From assembly GCA_015058405.1 (NCBI GenBank), contig SVCL01000053.1, positions 1 to 33,828 on the forward strand: 33,828 nucleotides of DNA, read 5' to 3'. The notes below the pieces were generated by a model. It saw only the letters and a program-made list of their open reading frames with translations, did no database searches and was not told the DNA's origin. The translations under genes were made by a program, and so were the position numbers. This document shows positions 8,601 through 16,520 of this stretch, one piece after another (position 1 is the stretch's first letter; the number at the start of each line of letters is the position of its first letter). Source of the stretch: Clostridium sp. (GTDB lineage: Bacteria > Bacillota > Clostridia > Clostridiales > Clostridiaceae).

Positions 8601-10523
8601 ATCAGTAATATTGTTATTTGCTAAAGATAAAGTTACTAAGTTTTTGCAATATTCAAGTCCTTTAAGGGAAGTAATATTTTTATTATCTAAATTTAAGCTA
8701 GATACAAATTCTAAATCATTTGTTGTAACTTCATCTGTATTAGGTTTTTTATCTGTCAGCTCAAGGATAGCCTTTTTTAAGTTTATATCCTCTATTGGAA
8801 TTATTTTATCAACAAAATTTATTTGTTTTTTTACAATTCCATTGTAATTAGCTGAGAGATTATTAAGTTTTATTTCTTGTGCAAAGTTAAAAGTAAGAGT
8901 TTTTGATGCTTTTACATTTGTCCAACAAAGAGTATTACTATAGGAGTCATATTTTCCATTAGAACTAATATTAGAGATGCCAGTAATAGGGGAGCTATCT
9001 ATATTAATTAATGGATTTTTTAAAGTGAAGTTTCTATAGCAATCTTCTTCTTGTAAATTTATTGATTCTTCTTGTAAATTTAAGTTCATTAGTTTAGTTA
9101 AAGTAGAAAGAGGCTTTAGATTAAAAATTTTATTTTTACTTAAATCTAAATAAGTTAAGTTCTTTAGAGAGCTTAAAGGATATATGTCTTCGATATTGTT
9201 ACTGTATAAATTTAAATAAGTTAGATTTACTAAATTTGATAAGGGTTTCAAGTTGTTTATATAATTATACGCCATAGTTAATGTGGTTAATTTAGTAAGC
9301 TTACTTAAAGGAGCTATACTTTCTACTTTATTATTATATATATTTAAGAAGGATAAATTGGTAAGGTTGCTTAAAGGTGATAAATCACTTACATTATTAT
9401 TTCTTATTATTAAAGTTTTTAAGTTTGTTAAATTACTTAAAGGTGATAAATCTTCTATATTATTATCTGATAATGATATGGAGGTTATATTTTTACAGTA
9501 TTCTAATCCTTTTAATGAAGAGATACCTTTAGAGTCTAGATTAATATTAGTTATAGAGTTTAAATCCTCTTCCTTTAAAGGATAATAAGATGGCTTATCT
9601 AACGTATTAAGTATTTCCTTTTTTAAGTTGCTATCAGAAAATAATATTCCTTCTCCTGTATATACTATTCTTTTTGAGATATTACCACTAAATTTCGTAT
9701 TACTATTTCCTATAGTAATATTATCTTGAAAAGATGCCTTTAAGCTTAAGGTGCTTTTTATATTGTGCCATTCTAATGTATTAGTAGTTTGATTATAAAG
9801 GCCTGAATAGTTTATATTTGTAAAATCATTCACAAAAGAACCTGATAAATTTTTAATTGGATTTTTAATATAAAAGGAGCTTGAAGTATTTTCTTCTTTA
9901 AGTTCTATATTTTGATTTGCAACTTCTAATGAAGTAAGTTTAGGAAGCTTACTTAAGTTACTTATATCATAGATATTATTAAAATTTAAATTTAAAGTTT
10001 GTAAGTTAGTAAGTGAACATAAAGGATCTAAATAAGTGATTTTATTGCCATATAAATTTAAATAGGTTAAGTTAGTTAAATTTCTTACTGGTGTTAAGTC
10101 GCTTATCTTGTTATTGGCTGCTGATAAGTTATTTAGAGTAGTTATATTATTTAGGCTAGTTAAATCAGAAATATTATTGTTTCTGATATTTAACTGTTTA
10201 AGTTTGGTTAAATTTTTCAAGGGCGATAAATCACTTATATTATTATTATTTAAAAAGAGTATAGATAGATTGGTTAAATACTCCAAACCTTTTATTGAAG
10301 AAATATTTTTCTCTGAAGCATTTAAAGTAGTTATGGATTCTAGATCTTTTTGAGTAATGCAATAGTTTGAGTCTTTTTTTAGGGTAGTAAGTATTACCTC
10401 TTTTAAATTTGAATCAGTAAAGATCGTATTGTAATCAGCTGCAAAAGCATTGGTGCTATTTATCATTGGTAAAAATAGAAATATAGCTAGAAGTATAGCT
10501 ATAAGTTCTTTAGCTTTTTTCAT
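5685..10523 (-). CDS. Giant secreted internalin-like LRR protein, six modules
   Basis: 1612-residue paralogue of the neighbouring LRR protein. Signal peptide 1-28 (NAFA cleavage site), then six modules of about 265 residues, each with cap, LRRs and, for the first five, a beta domain with NPL and W-x-N-I-K. The sixth ends inside the LRRs (LTCLEY), as in the neighbour. Caps of modules 4-6 share IPDENLK and are closest to each other, which suggests recent module duplication. Modules 2-6 keep a Cys in GLEYC, and several carry another in a CYR motif before the beta domain, unusual for a secreted protein. There is no recognisable wall anchor. GGGGAG precedes the ATG at 10523. A function in surface binding is inferred only from the family. 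Confidence 0.9.
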   Translation of the reverse strand: MKKAKELIAILLAIFLFLPMINSTNAFAADYNTIFTDSNLKEVILTTLKKDSNYCITQKDLESITTLNASEKNISSIKGLEYLTNLSILFLNNNNISDLSPLKNLTKLKQLNIRNNNISDLTSLNNITTLNNLSAANNKISDLTPVRNLTNLTYLNLYGNKITYLDPLCSLTNLQTLNLNFNNIYDISNLSKLPKLTSLEVANQNIELKEENTSSSFYIKNPIKNLSGSFVNDFTNINYSGLYNQTTNTLEWHNIKSTLSLKASFQDNITIGNSNTKFSGNISKRIVYTGEGILFSDSNLKKEILNTLDKPSYYPLKEEDLNSITNINLDSKGISSLKGLEYCKNITSISLSDNNIEDLSPLSNLTNLKTLIIRNNNVSDLSPLSNLTNLSFLNIYNNKVESIAPLSKLTKLTTLTMAYNYINNLKPLSNLVNLTYLNLYSNNIEDIYPLSSLKNLTYLDLSKNKIFNLKPLSTLTKLMNLNLQEESINLQEEDCYRNFTLKNPLINIDSSPITGISNISSNGKYDSYSNTLCWTNVKASKTLTFNFAQEIKLNNLSANYNGIVKKQINFVDKIIPIEDINLKKAILELTDKKPNTDEVTTNDLEFVSSLNLDNKNITSLKGLEYCKNLVTLSLANNNITDLTPLSNINTLESLNLKGNKISNLNPLCNLIKLKILNVYNNKLTDITTISNFNNLISLSLAYNSITNLTPIRNLIKLEYLNLANNEINNIYPLNNLTNLTNLNLMNNKISNISSLKPLINLNTLSLSGQVLTLPEEKCYRTLSVSNPIIGVNNNAITNISGISSSGTYNSSTNTIEWNNIKGNETLAFNFNDTVKIGKSNAVFSGIVHKYVTFEDVIINIPDENLKKAILTKANKSLSDNVTSNDLEFLTSLNLSNCNITSLKGLEYCTNLTSLSLENNKISDLSPISKLTKLEELNLKGNSIEKLNNLSTLVNLKILNLYDNKVTTLDSLKYLTKLTSLSLANNSLRNINALTYFKNLTYLNLYNTGLKSIIQLSTLTNLIGLNISGNSIYNISPLKNLTKLTTLNCSGQNITLPEEECYRTLTIANPLVNFNGSFITGITDINHNGIFDEYDNTITWDNLKSSTTLSYKFAQKITIGSATTEFSGIVTKKAKFQDVVIDIPDENLKSAFIEQFNKNQGDEITSNDLEFATYLKLDNKNITNLTGLEYCKNLSTLSLEGNNISDLSPLSTLTNLNTLNLKNNQVSDVSQLYNLDKLLDLNLTNNEMKDLTSLSNLTTLTTLSLSNNNISNLKPLSNLKDLSYLNLANANISDISYLSSLTNLTNLNLRCNCIANLSPLKNLTKMKTLNLTEQLITLPTENCYRDFSIANPLVNVNSLPLEDIINISNHGVYDKTSNTINWTNIKENMKLNFSFDSKITVGVATCNFTGSVFTEVNFKDMIINIPDENLKKIILSLSFKSSKDDVTTNDLSFITSLNLDNKNITSLEGLQYCNNLVSISMVNNSISSLAPLRNLTKITTMSLRNNFISDLSPLSNMHELTTLNLYNNKVKDVTPLSTVTSLTSLSLPINEIEDVSPLKTLVNLTYLNLYNNKIHDVSSLDTLINLTYLNLGDNNVTDVSALKKLTKLTCLEY

Positions 10524-10543
10524 TAAAATTCTCCCCTTTTAAA

Positions 10544-10588
10544 TTATTTTTTTATTTGAATAATAGTATGAGTAATTAAAAAGCACAA
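10544..10588 (-). CDS. Possible 14-residue leader peptide of the second LRR gene
   Basis: A TTG start at 10588 follows an excellent Shine-Dalgarno sequence, GGAGGTGAT (10605-10597), at 8-nt spacing. It opens a 14-codon frame (MCFLITHTIIQIKK) that stops 20 nt before the LRR start. It sits downstream of the candidate promoter. It could be a translated leader that modulates the LRR gene, or a chance frame behind a stray ribosome binding site. The rest of the 10524-10902 gap is AT-rich and holds only the promoters and operator listed here. Confidence 0.3.
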   Translation of the reverse strand: MCFLITHTIIQIKK

Positions 10589-10629
10589 AATCGGTAATCA
10601 CCTCCATAGATAGTTCTTATTAAATATAT

Positions 10630-10658
10630 ATTATATACAAAATTTTTAAAAATTTAAA
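10630..10658 (-). promoter_or_regulatory. Weak promoter candidate for the second LRR gene
   Basis: On the minus strand a perfect TATAAT (10635-10630) lies 17 nt after TTTAAA (10658-10653). The -35 is poor, so the call rests on the -10 and its position. Confidence 0.35.
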
Positions 10659-10826
10659 CAATATTACATAAAATTAACTTTGTTGATTATTTGAGATAAT
10701 GGAAAGGTAAAAAGTAATATGTTGTATTTAATTAAATTAAATAATGGATGAAATTATTGCGCTATATGTAATTTTGTAAATTTAAATTATAAAATGATAA
10801 AAGTTATAATTTAATTAAAAAAAGTA

Positions 10827-10855
10827 TTGACATTAAATGGTGTGAATTGTATTAT
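10827..10855 (+). promoter_or_regulatory. Promoter of the GntR-ABC operon
   Basis: TTGACA (10827-10832), 17 nt, TATTAT (10850-10855), just upstream of the regulator gene. Confidence 0.8.
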
Positions 10856-10883
10856 TGTATTAAGAGGTTAATACAGTAATACA
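10848..10883. promoter_or_regulatory. GntR/YtrA-type operator (inverted repeat)
   Basis: Arms TGTATTATTGTATTAA (10848-10863) and TTAATACAGTAATACA (10868-10883) are inverted repeats matching at 15 of 16 positions around GAGG. The site covers the -10 box, so a bound regulator would block transcription. Autorepression by the downstream GntR protein is the natural inference. Confidence 0.8.
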
Positions 10884-10902
10884 ATTTTAAAGGAGGGATA
10901 AT

Positions 10903-11271
10903 ATGTCTTGGGAATTTGATAATTCGTCTCCTATTTATAAACAAATAATTAAGGAGATGGAATTGAGGATTGTATCAGGTATATATAAGTCTGGTGAAAA
11001 GTTGGAATCTGTTAGAGATATGGCTAAAAAGGCATCAGTAAATCCTAATACTATGCAAAAGGCTTTAACTGAACTAGAAAAAACAGGACTTATATATAGT
11101 CAGAGAACATCTGGTAGATTTATTACGGAGGATATTGATATGATTAAGGAAGTAAAAATTTCTTTAGCTAAAGATAAAGTAGAACAATTTATTAATGGGA
11201 TGAAAAGTTTAGGATTTTCTAAAGAAGAAATTATTTCAATAGTAGAAGATGTGGCTAAGGAGGTAAATTAA
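10903..11271 (+). CDS. GntR family regulator, YtrA subfamily
   Basis: Short (122-residue) regulator with a GntR winged helix at about residues 10-75. The motifs are PIYKQIIKEME, SGEKLESVRDMA and VNPNTMQKALTELEKTGLIY. A small helical tail replaces the large effector domain of other GntR proteins, which defines the YtrA group. Members usually control an adjacent ABC transporter and often respond to cell-wall-active compounds. AAAGGAGGG precedes the ATG. The next gene starts 1 nt after the stop, so this is the first gene of a three-gene operon. The inducer cannot be read from the sequence. Confidence 0.9.
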   Translation: MSWEFDNSSPIYKQIIKEMELRIVSGIYKSGEKLESVRDMAKKASVNPNTMQKALTELEKTGLIYSQRTSGRFITEDIDMIKEVKISLAKDKVEQFINGMKSLGFSKEEIISIVEDVAKEVN

Positions 11272-11272
11272 T

Positions 11273-11974
11273 ATGAATGATATCATATTAGAATGTAATA
11301 ACTTAAGCAAAAGATATGGTCAAAAAGAAGCTTTAAAAGGTATTGATTTAAAAATTAAAAAAGGTAGAATAGTTGGACTTTTAGGGCCAAATGGAAGTGG
11401 AAAAAGTACTTTTATAAAAATTGCTAATGGATTATTAGTGCCAAGTTTAGGTGGAATTTTAATTGGTGGAAATAAGCCAGGAGTTGAAACTAAGAAAATA
11501 GTTTCATATTTACCTGAAAGAACTTATTTAAATAACTGGATGAAAGTTTCAGAGGTTATAAACTTCTTTGATGACTTTTATAATGATTTTAATAAGGAAA
11601 AAGCTTATGACATGCTTAAAAAGTTAAATATTAATCCAACAGATAAATTAAAAACTATGTCTAAAGGAACTAAAGAAAAGGTACAGCTTATACTTGTAAT
11701 GAGTAGAGAAGCAGACATATACTTTTTAGATGAACCTATAGCAGGTGTGGATCCAGCTGCAAGAGATTATATATTAGATACTATTATTTCTAATTATAAT
11801 GAGAATTCAACAATAGTTATATCAACTCATATTATCTCTGATATAGAAAAAATACTAGATGATGTAATTTTCTTATCTTATGGAAATGTAACTTTATATA
11901 AGAGTGTAGAAGAGATAAGAGAAGAAGAGGGTAAGAGTATAGATGCTTTATTTAGGGAGGTATTTAGATGTTAA
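11273..11974 (+). CDS. ABC transporter ATP-binding protein (YtrB-like)
   Basis: 233-residue cytoplasmic ATPase that should power the membrane protein encoded next. Walker A is GPNGSGKST (about residues 38-46) and Walker B is IYFLDEP with GVDP. The H-loop is ISTHI. The signature is degenerate (MSKGTKEKVQ instead of LSGGQ), as is common in YtrB-type drug/peptide exporters. AAGGAGG of the preceding gene end serves as ribosome binding site. Its last 7 nt overlap the start of the permease gene, implying translational coupling. Confidence 0.9.
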   Translation: MNDIILECNNLSKRYGQKEALKGIDLKIKKGRIVGLLGPNGSGKSTFIKIANGLLVPSLGGILIGGNKPGVETKKIVSYLPERTYLNNWMKVSEVINFFDDFYNDFNKEKAYDMLKKLNINPTDKLKTMSKGTKEKVQLILVMSREADIYFLDEPIAGVDPAARDYILDTIISNYNENSTIVISTHIISDIEKILDDVIFLSYGNVTLYKSVEEIREEEGKSIDALFREVFRC

Positions 11975-12768
11975 AAAACTTAATTAAATATGAATTTAAG
12001 GCAACAAGTAGAATTTTGTTACCTTTATATGGAGCGCTTGTATTATTTTCTATAATTAATAATTTATTTGGAGCAAGGGACGGGTTAGGTAAAACATGGG
12101 ATAACTATGCTTTTAGGTTTTCAAGTATAGTATATAGTGCAATAATGGTGGCTATTTTTGTAATGACTTTTGTAATTATTCTACAAAGATTTTATAATAA
12201 TTTACTTCAAGATGAAGGATATTTAATGCATACATTACCAGTTACTACAGCTCAAAATATATGGGCAAAAGTTATAGTATCAACTGTATGGGTAATAGGT
12301 AGTGGTTTAGTATCTCTTATATCTGTTATTTTGTTAGTTATTAATGTTGATGCTATTAAGTCAGCTTGGGATGGTTTAGGTAAAGTTTTTGAAGCTTTTA
12401 TTCAAGCTAATAAAATAGCAGGAGGACATTTATATATAATTCCATTAGAAATGATTTTATTATTAATAGTTAGTATTGCCTTAGGAGTTCTTGTATTATA
12501 TGCTTCTATGTGTATTGGACATTTAGTACCTAACCATAGAATATTAGGTTCTTTCGGTGGATTTATGTTAATAAATATAGTTTGGGATATAATTGTATCT
12601 TTTGTATTAAAATCTGGAATTGTTAACTTTAGTTTTTGGAATGTTAATAACGGACCATATGTTTTTGAACTTAATGTACTATTTGCAATTTTAAGTCAAT
12701 TAGTGATTTCTGCTATATTATTTATAGTTTGTAATTATATTTTAGAAAAGAAATTAAATTTAGAATAA
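11968..12768 (+). CDS. ABC-2-like membrane permease of the GntR-linked transporter
   Basis: 266-residue integral membrane protein with about six hydrophobic segments and an N-terminal amphipathic start (MLKNLIKYEFKATSR) typical of ABC-2 type permeases beside YtrA regulators. DEGYLMHTLPVTT, between the second and third segments, is also common in this group. It starts inside the ATPase gene (7-nt overlap) behind GGGAGG. With the ATPase it probably forms an exporter or a peptide-antibiotic detoxification module. The substrate is unknown. Confidence 0.8.
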   Translation: MLKNLIKYEFKATSRILLPLYGALVLFSIINNLFGARDGLGKTWDNYAFRFSSIVYSAIMVAIFVMTFVIILQRFYNNLLQDEGYLMHTLPVTTAQNIWAKVIVSTVWVIGSGLVSLISVILLVINVDAIKSAWDGLGKVFEAFIQANKIAGGHLYIIPLEMILLLIVSIALGVLVLYASMCIGHLVPNHRILGSFGGFMLINIVWDIIVSFVLKSGIVNFSFWNVNNGPYVFELNVLFAILSQLVISAILFIVCNYILEKKLNLE

Positions 12769-12800
12769 ATATTTAAGTTATAAGAACACAGATGTGTATT

Positions 12801-12837
12801 AAAAAAAGTTGAGATAAAAAGAATCTCAACTTTTTTT
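12801..12837 (+). terminator. Terminator of the GntR-ABC operon
   Basis: Perfect stem AAAAAAAGTTGAGAT / ATCTCAACTTTTTTT with a 7-nt loop and a run of seven T, 33 nt after the permease stop. Confidence 0.9.
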
Positions 12838-12957
12838 ACATTTATAAATAAAAAAATTTAAAAGTGAAGTACTACCCACTAATAGCTTTCTAATATAAGT
12901 TGTCAAGTATGTAGAAAATAATTAGAGTACTAAAAGATGTGGAAAAAGAAATAGGTA

Positions 12958-12986
12958 TTGCAATTATATGGGAAAAGAATTATAAT
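12958..12986 (+). promoter_or_regulatory. Promoter of the zinc operon
   Basis: TTGCAA (12958-12963), 17 nt, TATAAT (12981-12986), followed directly by the palindromic operator. Confidence 0.7.
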
Positions 12987-12995
12987 TTACCTATC

Positions 12996-13016
12996 AAATG
13001 CAAATAGTTTGCATTT
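12996..13016. promoter_or_regulatory. Zur-like metal-responsive operator candidate
   Basis: AAATGCAAA (12996-13004) and TTTGCATTT (13008-13016) are perfect 9-bp arms around TAG, 9 nt past the -10 box. The 21-bp span and the AAAT...ATTT ends resemble the Bacillus Zur box (AAATCGTAAT-N-ATTACGATTT). Zinc-dependent repression by a Fur-family protein encoded elsewhere is inferred. Confidence 0.6.
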
Positions 13017-13033
13017 AGAAAGGGGCAGTGTTT

Positions 13034-13939
13034 TTGAAAAAGATTATTATTAGTATTCTAGGATTAGCTTTATCTTTCTCCATGATGTTAAGTGGATGTG
13101 ATAAAGGCGTAAAAGAAAATGTTGAAGCAAAGGATGAAGGAAAATTTACAATAGTTACTTCATTTTATCCTATGTATATATCTACTTTAAATATAGTAGA
13201 AGGGGTAGAGGGTGTAGAAGTAACTAATATGACAGAGCCACAAACAGGATGTTTGCATGATTATGTTATTACAACAGAAAATATGAAAACTTTAGAGAAG
13301 GCTAATGCTTTTGTTATTAATGGGGCAAACATGGAGTCATTTATGGAAAAGGTAACAAATGAAATTCCTAATTTAAAGGTAGTTGAAGCTAGCAAAGGAA
13401 TAGAACTTATTAAAGGTGATGGAGATGAAGGAGATAATCCTCATGTATGGGTAAGTATTTCAGATAATATTAAGCAAGTTGAAAATATAAGAGATCAATT
13501 AGTAGAAATAGATTCTAAGCATAAGGATGAATATACAAAAAATGCTGATGAATATATAAAGAAGCTTGAGGCAGAAAAAGAAAAAATGCATAAGGAAATA
13601 GATTTATTGCCTAATAAAGATATAATTACATTTCATGAAGCATTTCCTTACTTTGCAAAAGAATTTAATTTAAACATTGTAGATGTTATAGAAAGAGAGC
13701 CAGGAACTGAACCTAGTGCAGAAGAGTTGAAAGATACTATAGAAAAGGTTAAAAAATTAAAAATTAAAGCTTTATTTGCAGAACCTCAATATCCTAAAAA
13801 AGCAGCAGAAAGTATAGCTAGTGAAACAGGTAGCAAGGTATATACACTAGATCCAGCAGTAACAGGAGAATTACAAAAAGATGCATATATAAAGATAATG
13901 GATAAGAATCTAGAGGTATTAAAGGAAGCTTTAAAATGA
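13034..13939 (+). CDS. znuA: Zinc ABC transporter substrate-binding lipoprotein (ZnuA-like)
   Basis: Extracytoplasmic metal-binding protein, about 301 residues, with a lipoprotein signal (LSGC, lipidated Cys22). Likely ligands are His75 (CLHDY), His137 (NPHVW), His201 (TFHEAF) and Asp273 (TLDPA). A His at the third position, where manganese-type members have Glu, favours zinc. The His-rich loop of many ZnuA proteins is replaced by a short acidic stretch (GDGDEGD). A GTG at 13028 is in frame but only 2 nt from the AAAGGGG site. The TTG at 13034 has 8-nt spacing and is preferred. First gene of a six-gene run that overlaps the ATPase gene by 4 nt. Confidence 0.88.
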   Translation: MKKIIISILGLALSFSMMLSGCDKGVKENVEAKDEGKFTIVTSFYPMYISTLNIVEGVEGVEVTNMTEPQTGCLHDYVITTENMKTLEKANAFVINGANMESFMEKVTNEIPNLKVVEASKGIELIKGDGDEGDNPHVWVSISDNIKQVENIRDQLVEIDSKHKDEYTKNADEYIKKLEAEKEKMHKEIDLLPNKDIITFHEAFPYFAKEFNLNIVDVIEREPGTEPSAEELKDTIEKVKKLKIKALFAEPQYPKKAAESIASETGSKVYTLDPAVTGELQKDAYIKIMDKNLEVLKEALK

Positions 13940-14694
13940 TATATAGTAATAAAAAAATATTAGAATCAAATATTAATGAAAACTTAAGTTTTTTAGAATT
14001 AAAAAACTTAAGTGTAAAAATTAATAAAAATACTATATTAAATAACATAAATATGAAAGTTAATGAAGGAGAGTTTTTAGCTTTAATAGGTATAAATGGA
14101 GCAGGTAAAAGTACTCTTTTAAAATCAATATTAGGAGAAATAGACTATAATGGGTCTATTTCTTTTAATAATGAAAATAGTAAATTACATAAGAATATAT
14201 GTATTGGATATGTTCCACAAAAGCTTGAATTTGATTTGAGTTCACCTCTTACTGTAGAAGAGGTCTTTGGAGCTTTATTAAGAAAGATACCAGTGTATTT
14301 ACCATTAAAAAAGTATAAGAGAAAGAAAATAAAAGAAATGTTAAAGGAGGTAGAAGGGGAAGATCTTATTTATAAACGTTTAGGTGTTTTATCAGGGGGA
14401 GAATTACAAAGAGTATTGTTAGCCTTAGCTATTAATCCTATACCAGATATTTTACTTTTAGATGAACCAGTATCAGGAATAGATCAAAAAGGTCTTAAGT
14501 TATTTTATAAGATGATTTCAGAACTTAGAAAAAAATATAATATGACTGTAATATTAATTACACATGACCTGAAACTTCTAAAGGATAATGTTGATAAGGT
14601 TGCATTTTTAAATAATGGAGTTATTGAGGCTATGGATACTTCAAAAAATATATTTTACAATGAAAAGGTTATAGAAGTTTTTGGAAGAGTATAA
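13936..14694 (+). CDS. znuC: Zinc ABC transporter ATP-binding protein (ZnuC-like)
   Basis: 252-residue cytoplasmic ATPase of the metal importer. Walker A is GINGAGKST (about residue 52), the signature is LSGGELQR, Walker B is ILLLDEP and the switch is ITHD. The start ATG overlaps the stop of the binding-protein gene (ATGA), showing translational coupling. The ~18 residues before the core fold are longer than in most ZnuC proteins. Manganese specificity cannot be excluded from this gene alone, but the binding protein and the CobW neighbours point to zinc. Confidence 0.9.
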   Translation: MIYSNKKILESNINENLSFLELKNLSVKINKNTILNNINMKVNEGEFLALIGINGAGKSTLLKSILGEIDYNGSISFNNENSKLHKNICIGYVPQKLEFDLSSPLTVEEVFGALLRKIPVYLPLKKYKRKKIKEMLKEVEGEDLIYKRLGVLSGGELQRVLLALAINPIPDILLLDEPVSGIDQKGLKLFYKMISELRKKYNMTVILITHDLKLLKDNVDKVAFLNNGVIEAMDTSKNIFYNEKVIEVFGRV

Positions 14695-14706
14695 GGAAGT
14701 GAAGAA

Positions 14707-15549
14707 GTGGCTTTAATTTATGATATTTTAGAATTTTTAATTCCCTTTGATTTTATTGATTATAATTTTATGAAAAATGCTCTTATAGGTGTTCTTTTAG
14801 TAACACCTATGTTTGGAAGTATAGGAACTATGGTGGTAAATAATAAAATGGCTTTTTTTTCAGATGCCCTAGGACATTCTGCTCTTACAGGTATAGCTTT
14901 AGGTGTAATATTAAAGGTCAGTAATGTTAAGTTATCAATGATAGTATTTTCTATAATTTTAAGTATAGCTATAGTAAAGGTTAAGGAGTCAAATACATCA
15001 TCTACAGATACTATAATAGGTGTATTTTCTTCTACGGCTGTAGCTCTTGGGATAGTTATACTTTCATATAAAGGTGGATTTAATAAATATTCAAATTATT
15101 TGATAGGGGATTTATTAAGTATTACTACAGATGACCTAAAAGTACTTCTTATAGTATTTATAGCAGTTTTATTGATATGGAATATTATATTTAATAAATT
15201 ACTTATTGTTGGTATAAATCAATGCTTTGCAAGAAGTAAAGGAATTAATACAAGGTTTTATGAGTATATATTTACTATGGCTGTAGCTGTAATTGTGACA
15301 GTATCTATTCAGTGGGTAGGAGTGCTTATTATTAGTTCAATGTTAGTATTGCCAGCAGCAGCTTCAAGAAATATAGCTAGAAATATCAAAGAATATGTAG
15401 TATTTTCAGTACTAATTGCATTAACTTCAGGAATAGTAGGACTAATTTTGTCTTATTATCTTGGGTCTGCTTCTGGAGCAACAATAGTACTTGTATCTTC
15501 TATTTTCTTTCTAGTTACATTTCTATTAAAAAAGGTAGTAAGAGGATAA
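14707..15549 (+). CDS. znuB: Zinc ABC transporter permease (ZnuB-like)
   Basis: 280-residue ABC-3 family membrane protein with about eight or nine transmembrane segments. It carries the family motif SDALGHSALTGIALG near residue 55, which contacts the ATPase and lines the pathway. The GTG start at 14707 lies 7 nt after GGAAG. It is 12 nt from the ATPase gene and followed at once by the CobW gene, so all are co-transcribed. Its partners are the binding protein and ATPase upstream. Confidence 0.9.
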   Translation: MALIYDILEFLIPFDFIDYNFMKNALIGVLLVTPMFGSIGTMVVNNKMAFFSDALGHSALTGIALGVILKVSNVKLSMIVFSIILSIAIVKVKESNTSSTDTIIGVFSSTAVALGIVILSYKGGFNKYSNYLIGDLLSITTDDLKVLLIVFIAVLLIWNIIFNKLLIVGINQCFARSKGINTRFYEYIFTMAVAVIVTVSIQWVGVLIISSMLVLPAAASRNIARNIKEYVVFSVLIALTSGIVGLILSYYLGSASGATIVLVSSIFFLVTFLLKKVVRG

Positions 15550-15561
15550 GGAGTGAGAAAA

Positions 15562-16509
15562 GTGATTACAAAAATAGATATTATATCTGGATTCTTAGGA
15601 GCAGGTAAAACAACTTTAATAAAAAAATTACTAGATAGTGATTTGAAAAAAGAACGTCTTGCCATAATAGAAAATGAATTTGGAGAAGTTTCTATAGATG
15701 GTGATCTTTTAAAGGGAACTAATATAGATATAAAGGAAATTAATTCTGGATGTATATGCTGCTCATTAGTTGGAGATTTTAAAGATGCTATTAGAGAAAT
15801 AGTTAAGAAGTATTCTCCTGATAGAATCATTATAGAGCCTTCAGGAGTAGCTAAGCTTACTGATATTGTTAAATCTTGCAAGGAAATAGATAGTGTAGAA
15901 GTTAATAATACTTATACAGTAGTAGATGTTATAAATTATAAGACATATCTTGATAATTTTGGAGAGTTTTATAAGGATCAAATAAAGAAGGCAGATACTA
16001 TAATAGCTTCTAAGAGAAATAATAATGAAAAGTGTTTAGATGAAGCTGTTAAATCTATTAAATCATTAAATAAAAATTGTAATATAATAACTGCAACTTT
16101 AGATGAATTTGAGGGAAATGATATTTTATATATTACTAAAAAGAAAGCTTGTAATAAGGTATCTTTTAATAGAGTTTCTACACTTCAAAAACCAGCTATG
16201 ATTCATAAAGGTCACAAGGCTAATAGTGTATTTAATAGTTGGGGAATAGAAACTAAGAGGAATTTTTCTAGAGCTGTGCTTAAAAACATTTTTACAGAAA
16301 AAATAAACGCAGAAGATTATGGAAATATTTTAAGAGGAAAGGGGATAGTACAATTAGAAGAGGGAAAATGGGTGGAATTTCATTATACACCAGGAAGTTT
16401 TCAAATGAATGCTATAGTAAGTCAAAAAGTTGGAAAGATAGCTATTATAGGGGAAAGCATAGATACAAAGAAGCTAGATAAGTTATTTGGGTTTGCAAAG
16501 AAAGAATAG
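15562..16509 (+). CDS. CobW/COG0523 family GTPase, probable zinc metallochaperone
   Basis: 315-residue G3E GTPase. Walker A is GFLGAGKT (10-17), followed by ENEFGEVSIDG, the metal-binding CxCC motif (Cys64, Cys66, Cys67 in GCICCS) and the IIEPSG switch. A C-terminal CobW domain follows at about 210-310. Members in Zur regulons deliver zinc to client proteins under starvation. The frame opens at GTG 15553, but that codon overlaps the AAGGAG site, so GTG 15562 (8-nt spacing) is the likely start. It lies 12 nt after the permease gene and 11 nt before the fusion gene. Other COG0523 members serve cobalt or nitrile hydratase, but the transporter context argues for zinc. Confidence 0.88.
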   Translation: MITKIDIISGFLGAGKTTLIKKLLDSDLKKERLAIIENEFGEVSIDGDLLKGTNIDIKEINSGCICCSLVGDFKDAIREIVKKYSPDRIIIEPSGVAKLTDIVKSCKEIDSVEVNNTYTVVDVINYKTYLDNFGEFYKDQIKKADTIIASKRNNNEKCLDEAVKSIKSLNKNCNIITATLDEFEGNDILYITKKKACNKVSFNRVSTLQKPAMIHKGHKANSVFNSWGIETKRNFSRAVLKNIFTEKINAEDYGNILRGKGIVQLEEGKWVEFHYTPGSFQMNAIVSQKVGKIAIIGESIDTKKLDKLFGFAKKE

Positions 16510-16520
16510 GTGAAGTTGTT

